From CAZDXJ01 sp964509475 (GTDB lineage Bacteria; Pseudomonadota; Gammaproteobacteria; Methylococcales; Methylomonadaceae): a stretch of 11,947 bases of DNA. Under the pieces are notes generated by a model. That model had not been told where the DNA came from. It was given only the letters and a program-made list of their open reading frames with translations, and did not search any database. Made by a program: the position numbers and the translations under genes. Of this stretch, positions 7,528 to 11,947 are shown in pieces; position 1 is the stretch's first letter; every line of letters starts with the position of its first letter. The stretch spans positions 1-11,947 of the forward strand of contig CAZDXJ010000072.1 in the NCBI GenBank assembly GCA_964509475.1, given 5' to 3'.

Positions 7528-10500
7528 TCAATCCTGTCCCATTTCAATATTGATTGCCAACGAGCGAATTTCCTTGATTAACACGTTAAATGATTCCGGC
7601 ATGCCGGCTTCCATTTGATGATTTTCATCAACAATATTTTTATACATCCGCGTCCGGCCATTGACATCATCCGACTTGACCGTCAACATTTCCTGCAATG
7701 TATAAGCAGCGCCATAAGCTTCCAACGCCCAGACCTCCATTTCTCCAAAACGCTGACCACCAAACTGCGCTTTACCACCCAGTGGCTGCTGTGTTACCAG
7801 ACTATAAGGTCCGGTAGAACGTGCATGCATTTTATCATCGACCAAATGATTCAGTTTGAGCATATACATATAACCCACGGTAACTTCACGCTCAAAAGCC
7901 TCTCCGGTCAAACCGTCATATAACGTAATCTGACCATGTTCCGGCAAATCTGCCAATTTCAGCATGGTCTTGATATCAGCCTCATTTGCGCCATCAAATA
8001 CCGGCGTCGCCATCGGCACACCATCAGTCAAGTTCGATGCCAATTCAAGAATTTCCTTATCTGAAAATATATCCAGGTCTTCTTTATGACCACTATTATT
8101 ATAGATTTTTTCCAAAAATTGCCTTATCTCCTGAATTTTAGCCTGAGCTTCAAGCATTTTACCAATTTTCAAGCCCAAACCTTTAGCCGCCCAACCCAGA
8201 TGGGTTTCCAACACCTGACCCACATTCATTCGCGACGGAACCCCCAGAGGGTTCAATACGATATCGACCGGTGTGCCATCGGCTGTAAACGGCATGTCTT
8301 CCACCGGTACGATCTGCGAGATAACCCCTTTGTTACCATGTCTTCCAGCCATTTTATCGCCCGGTTGAATACGTCTTTTAACGGCGAGATAGACTTTCAC
8401 CATTTTCAGCACACCCGGGGCCAGATCATCACCCATGGTGATTTTTTTACGTTTTATTTCGAACTGTTCGTCAAACTCTTTCCTTTGTTTTTCAATCTGC
8501 TCGGCCAGAGTTTCCAGTTGCTGATTGATATCTTCATTATCCACCCGGATTTGCAACCATTCAGATGGCTTCAGGCTATCAAGATAAGCACGGGTTATTT
8601 CACTTCCCCGCTGCAAATCACCAGGTCCTGATTCCGCCGTCGCACCAAGCAACAATTTCGCGCCACGCATATAGATATCCTGTTCAACTATTTTCAGTTG
8701 ATCATTCAAATCCTTGCGATAACGCTTGATTTCTTCCTCTTCAATTTCAAGAGCCCGTTTGTCTTTTTTAACGCCATCACGGGTAAATACCTGTACATCG
8801 ATGACAACACCCTGCATACCCGCCGGTACGCGCAAGGAAGTATCCTTGACATCAGCGGCCTTTTCACCAAATATGGCACGCAACAACTTTTCTTCCGGAG
8901 TCAGCTGGGTTTCACCTTTTGGCGTCACTTTGCCGACCAGAATATCACCACCTTTTACTTCCGCACCGACATAGACAATCCCGGATTCATCCAGTTTGGA
9001 TAACGCTTCTTCACTGACATTGGGAATATCTGCCGTGATTTCTTCGGGCCGGTGTTTGGTGTCTCTGGCTACACAGCTTTTTTCCTCGATATGAATCGTG
9101 GTAAAGCGATCTTCTTTAACCACTTTCTCGGAAACCAAAATTGAATCTTCGAAGTTGTAACCATTCCATGGCATAAAGGCCACCAGCATGTTCTGACCCA
9201 GCGCCAACTCACCCATATCGGTAGATGGGCCATCGGCCAGAATATCACCTTTGACAACAACATCCCCAGGCTTCACCAAAGGTTTTTGATTGATACAGGT
9301 ATTTTGGTTGGAACGGGTATATTTGATCAAATTATAGATATCAACACCGGGTTCGCCGGCTTCGGTTTCCTCATCACTGACCCGTACCACGATTCGGGCT
9401 GCATCCACCGCTTCAATGCTGCCTCCCCGTTTGGCAACGACGGTCACGCCAGAATCCTTGGCCACAGTACGCTCCATACCGGTACCTACCAACGGTTTTT
9501 CGGCACGCAGGGTCGGAACTGCCTGTCTCTGCATGTTGGATCCCATCAAAGCGCGGTTGGCGTCATCGTGTTCAAGAAACGGGATGATCGAGGCCGCTAC
9601 CGAAACGATTTGTTTCGAGGAAACATCCATATATTGCACTTTATCCGCCGGCACCAGGGTAAATTCATCCTTATAGCGGCAAGACACCAGACCTTCTTTC
9701 AACCTGCCATTTTCATCAACCGGCACACTGACCTGAGCGATAACAAACTCGCCCTCTTCAATAGCGGACAGATAATCCACCTGATCCGTCACCTTGCCAT
9801 CAATAACTCTTCTATACGGGGTTTCCAAAAATCCATATTCATTGGTACGCGCATAAACCGACAAGGAATTGATCAAACCGATATTTGGCCCTTCCGGGGT
9901 TTCAATCGGACACACACGGCCATAATGGGTGGTATGCACATCACGCACCTCAAATCCGGCCCGCTCTCTGGCCAATCCGCCCGGACCCAGCGCGGAAACC
10001 CGCCGTTTGTGGGTCACCTGTGACAACGGATTGTTCTGATCCATGAACTGGGACAATTGACTGGAACCAAAAAACTCTTTCACGGCCGCTGAAACCGGTT
10101 TTGCATTGATGATTTCCTGCGGCATCAAACCTTCCGAATCCGCTAGCGTCAGGCGCTCCCTGACTGCCCTTTCAACCCGGACCAAACCCACGCGGAACTG
10201 ATTTTCAATCATTTCACCAACCGAACGTACCCGCCGGTTACCCAAATGATCAATATCATCGACCACACCATGGCCGTTACGAATTTTGATCAGCTCCTTA
10301 AGAACGTCGATAATATCTTCTTTGCTCAACGTTCCTTCGCCAACCGTTTCTTCCCGTCCCAAGCGGCGGTTGAATTTCATTCTGCCCACCGTGGACAAAT
10401 CATATCGCTCTTCGGTGAAGAACAGATTGTTGAATAAATTTTCCGCAGCTTCCTTGGTTGGCGGTTCGCCAGGGCGCATCATACGGTAAATTTCCACCAG

Positions 10501-11604
10501 TGCTTCCATACGGTTGGTTGTTGTATCCAAACGCATCGCATTAGAGATATAAGGCCCGCGATCCAGATCATTGACATAAAGCGTATCAATTTCCTTGACC
10601 CCATACTCGATCAGTTTCGCGACCAGTTCCTCGGTTAATTCATCATTGGCATTGGCAATCAATTCGCCGGTACTTTCATCAACAAGGTTGTGCGCCAGAA
10701 TCTTGCCACAAAGATATTCAACGGGAACATCCACTTCGGTAAGACCCACTTTATTCATTTTCCGGATATGTTTTGCCGTAATCCGGGAACCTTCCTCCAC
10801 CAGCACCTTGCCATCATGCTTGATGTCAAACGAGATAATTTCACCGCGTAACCGCTCCGGTATAATATGAAAACGGCACTGCTCCGCATCCAACACAAAG
10901 CGGTTGGTTTCAAAGAAAATCTTGATCATCTTTTCGTTATCATAACCCAACGCGCGCAGCAAAATAGTTGCCGGGATTTTTCTGCGCCGGTCTATCCTGA
11001 CGTATACACAGTCTTTATGATCAAACTCGAAATCCAGCCAGGAGCCGCGGTAAGGTATGACGCGGGCATTGAACAATAATTTGCCTGAAGAATGGGTTTT
11101 GCCCTTGTCATGATCGAAAAACACTCCTGGAGAACGGTGCAGTTGTGAGACGATCACTCTTTCCGTGCCATTGATAACGAATGTTCCGGTATCAGTCATC
11201 AAAGGCAGCTCACCCATGTAAACTTCCTGCTCCCTGATATCTTTTACCACTTTCGTATTGCCGGGCGCATCTTTGTCATAAATCACCAGACGCACCAACA
11301 CCCGCAATGGTGCCGCATAGGTCGCGCCACGCTGTTGACACTCCCGCACATCGAAGGTAGGCTCTCCCAGCTGATAGTTCACATATTCCAGAACGGCATA
11401 ACCGGAATGGCTTTCTATGGGAAAAACACTGGAAAATGCCGCGTGCAATCCCTGTTCCTTGCGTTGATCAGGTGATACGCCAGATTGCAAAAAATTTGCA
11501 TAGGAATCGATTTGAGTTGCCAGAAGATAAGGTACTTCGAGTACTTCAGTACCTTTGCCAAAATTATTGCGTATACGCTTTTTTTCGGTAAAAGAGTAGG
11601 CCAT
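7528..11604 (-). CDS. rpoB: DNA-directed RNA polymerase subunit beta
   Basis: Beta forms the second pincer of RNA polymerase and contributes to the active site, the RNA exit path and the rifampicin pocket. The product has 1358 residues, against 1342 in E. coli. The rifampicin region GSSQLSQFMDQNNPLS starts at residue 513, offset by +6 from E. coli. The usual resistance positions are wild type: Gln 519, Asp 522, His 532, Arg 535 and Ser 537 (E. coli 513, 516, 526, 529 and 531). Other landmarks are NGYNFEDSI (814-822), the proteobacterial charged insert with predicted coiled-coil character (about 945-1055), the active-site GDKMAGRHGNKG (1082-1093, with Lys 1084 and Lys 1092), and the C-terminal GGKAQFGGQRFGEMEVWALE clamp-contact segment (about 1276-1295). 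The start is ATG with AAGGA 6 bases upstream, and the stop is TGA. The gene follows rplL after 126 bp, with an attenuator-like hairpin between them, and is followed by rpoC after 75 bp. No defects are seen. Confidence 0.98.
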   Translation of the reverse strand: MAYSFTEKKRIRNNFGKGTEVLEVPYLLATQIDSYANFLQSGVSPDQRKEQGLHAAFSSVFPIESHSGYAVLEYVNYQLGEPTFDVRECQQRGATYAAPLRVLVRLVIYDKDAPGNTKVVKDIREQEVYMGELPLMTDTGTFVINGTERVIVSQLHRSPGVFFDHDKGKTHSSGKLLFNARVIPYRGSWLDFEFDHKDCVYVRIDRRRKIPATILLRALGYDNEKMIKIFFETNRFVLDAEQCRFHIIPERLRGEIISFDIKHDGKVLVEEGSRITAKHIRKMNKVGLTEVDVPVEYLCGKILAHNLVDESTGELIANANDELTEELVAKLIEYGVKEIDTLYVNDLDRGPYISNAMRLDTTTNRMEALVEIYRMMRPGEPPTKEAAENLFNNLFFTEERYDLSTVGRMKFNRRLGREETVGEGTLSKEDIIDVLKELIKIRNGHGVVDDIDHLGNRRVRSVGEMIENQFRVGLVRVERAVRERLTLADSEGLMPQEIINAKPVSAAVKEFFGSSQLSQFMDQNNPLSQVTHKRRVSALGPGGLARERAGFEVRDVHTTHYGRVCPIETPEGPNIGLINSLSVYARTNEYGFLETPYRRVIDGKVTDQVDYLSAIEEGEFVIAQVSVPVDENGRLKEGLVSCRYKDEFTLVPADKVQYMDVSSKQIVSVAASIIPFLEHDDANRALMGSNMQRQAVPTLRAEKPLVGTGMERTVAKDSGVTVVAKRGGSIEAVDAARIVVRVSDEETEAGEPGVDIYNLIKYTRSNQNTCINQKPLVKPGDVVVKGDILADGPSTDMGELALGQNMLVAFMPWNGYNFEDSILVSEKVVKEDRFTTIHIEEKSCVARDTKHRPEEITADIPNVSEEALSKLDESGIVYVGAEVKGGDILVGKVTPKGETQLTPEEKLLRAIFGEKAADVKDTSLRVPAGMQGVVIDVQVFTRDGVKKDKRALEIEEEEIKRYRKDLNDQLKIVEQDIYMRGAKLLLGATAESGPGDLQRGSEITRAYLDSLKPSEWLQIRVDNEDINQQLETLAEQIEKQRKEFDEQFEIKRKKITMGDDLAPGVLKMVKVYLAVKRRIQPGDKMAGRHGNKGVISQIVPVEDMPFTADGTPVDIVLNPLGVPSRMNVGQVLETHLGWAAKGLGLKIGKMLEAQAKIQEIRQFLEKIYNNSGHKEDLDIFSDKEILELASNLTDGVPMATPVFDGANEADIKTMLKLADLPEHGQITLYDGLTGEAFEREVTVGYMYMLKLNHLVDDKMHARSTGPYSLVTQQPLGGKAQFGGQRFGEMEVWALEAYGAAYTLQEMLTVKSDDVNGRTRMYKNIVDENHQMEAGMPESFNVLIKEIRSLAINIEMGQD

Positions 11605-11660
11605 ATTGCTTCCTTACCTTTTCGTCAAGAATTGTTTCTCTACTGCTTACAACAAACAGT

Positions 11661-11700
11661 AAAAGGCCGATGGCATGAAAACGCCACCAGCCGAACTTTT
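11661..11700 (-). terminator. Attenuator-like hairpin between rplL and rpoB
   Basis: On the minus-strand RNA, GGCUGGUGGC (11692-11683) pairs fully with GCCAUCGGCC (11674-11665) around an 8-base loop (GUUUUCAU), with two G-U pairs. It is followed by four U (11664-11661), which can also pair with AAAA at 11700-11697 across a GUUC bulge. The plus-strand RNA would have A-C mismatches in the stem, so the structure belongs to the gene strand. The short U run predicts partial rather than full termination. This fits the known E. coli arrangement, in which a partial terminator after rplL reduces transcription into rpoBC relative to the four-copy L7/L12. Strength here is inferred. I saw no convincing promoter in the rest of the spacer. 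Confidence 0.68.
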
Positions 11701-11730
11701 ACAGGCTTGCGCCTAAACTACGTAAATCAA

Positions 11731-11947
11731 TTATTTGATTTCTACAGTAGCACCAGCTTCTTCAAGCTGTTTTTTAACCTCTTCGGCTTCGTCTTTGCTT
11801 ACCGCTTCTTTAACAGGAGCCGGTGCGCTTTCCACAGCCGCTTTCGCGTCTTTCAACCCCAAACCGGTGATTGCGCGAACCGCTTTAATGACAGCAACTT
11901 TGTTGCCACCAATTCCAGCCAGAATTACGTCAAATTCGGTTTGCTCT
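11731..11947 (-). CDS. rplL: Large-subunit ribosomal protein L7/L12, C-terminal part (partial)
   Basis: The last 71 codons are visible; the 5' end lies beyond the right edge. The reading starts EQTEFDVILAGIGGNKVAVI, continues KAVRAITGLGLKDAKAAVES, and ends EEAGATVEIK before TAA. This is the whole globular C-terminal domain of L7/L12, which forms the flexible stalk that recruits and stimulates the translational GTPases EF-Tu and EF-G, both also encoded in this window. The conserved KVAVIKAVR and TGLGLKDAK segments form the factor-binding surface. The N-terminal dimerisation domain and hinge are not in view. The gene lies 126 bp upstream of rpoB, the usual rplKAJL-rpoBC order, with the attenuator-like hairpin after its stop. 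Confidence 0.96.
   Translation of the reverse strand, partial: EQTEFDVILAGIGGNKVAVIKAVRAITGLGLKDAKAAVESAPAPVKEAVSKDEAEEVKKQLEEAGATVEIK

Noticed and set aside
7501..7531. Possible promoter at the rpoB-rpoC junction (TTGAGT with an AT-rich TAATTA or GATAAT box)
   Set aside because: The -35 matches four of six bases, the spacing is 14-16 depending on the box chosen, and the -10 is poor. AT-rich spacer sequence explains it.
8086..8631. Plus-strand open frame of 181 codons
   Set aside because: It is antisense to the conserved catalytic and insert region of rpoB, with no supporting start signal or homology that I recognise.
9286..10023. Plus-strand open frame of 245 codons
   Set aside because: It lies wholly inside rpoB on the opposite strand, has no recognisable domain or ribosome-binding site, and its composition is what the reverse complement of rpoB codons produces.
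11531..11553. Short inverted repeat GGTACT...AGTACC with a repeated GTACTTC in early rpoB
   Set aside because: It arises from codons for the conserved repeat-like stretch GTEVLEVP and has no U run or other context, so coding constraint is a sufficient explanation.
1..11947. Mobile elements, CRISPR, tRNA or phage genes
   Set aside because: The window is almost entirely filled by seven conserved housekeeping genes. No transposase, integrase, regularly spaced repeats or cloverleaf sequence was found on either strand.

Overview
This window is a housekeeping chromosomal segment in which every gene lies on the minus strand. In transcription order (right to left) it reads rplL (3' part) - rpoB - rpoC - rpsL - rpsG - fusA - tuf (first 18 codons). 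It joins the 'rif' cluster (L7/L12 and the RNA polymerase beta and beta' subunits) to the 'str' cluster (S12, S7, EF-G, EF-Tu). The proteins are clearly proteobacterial. RpoB has the long lineage-specific insert before its catalytic GDKMAGRHGNKG motif, RpoC has the insert that interrupts the trigger loop, and the key RpoC residues fall at the same numbers as in E. coli. The unbroken rif-str order, the 1358-aa RpoB and the L7/L12 tail ending EEAGATVEIK suggest a betaproteobacterium, plausibly of the Nitrosomonas type. That placement comes from memory of the families, not from a search.

Layout: 1-55 is the start of tuf; 83-2176 fusA (GTG start); 2204-2674 rpsG; 2696-3070 rpsL; 3071-3243 a regulatory spacer; 3244-7452 rpoC (TTG start); 7528-11604 rpoB; 11605-11730 a spacer with an attenuator-like hairpin; 11731-11947 the C-terminal part of rplL. 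No stretch without a gene exceeds 300 bases. I see no tRNA, rRNA, insertion sequence, CRISPR array, phage gene or frameshifted gene.

All genes look intact and ordinary, and together they encode core transcription and translation machinery. The information beyond the genes is in two spacers. Between rpoC and rpsL there is a near-consensus sigma-70 promoter (TTGACA, 17 bp, TATTAT). It is followed, inside its own predicted leader, by a strong hairpin with a run of seven U, so the hairpin lies between the str promoter and rpsL. It could end rpoBC transcripts and also attenuate str transcripts. Between rplL and rpoB a 10-bp stem with a short U run sits where E. coli has its partial terminator, which lowers polymerase output relative to L7/L12. 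In both hairpins the G-U pairs favour the minus-strand RNA.

I found no undescribed biological system. The rpsL leader is the most worthwhile observation.
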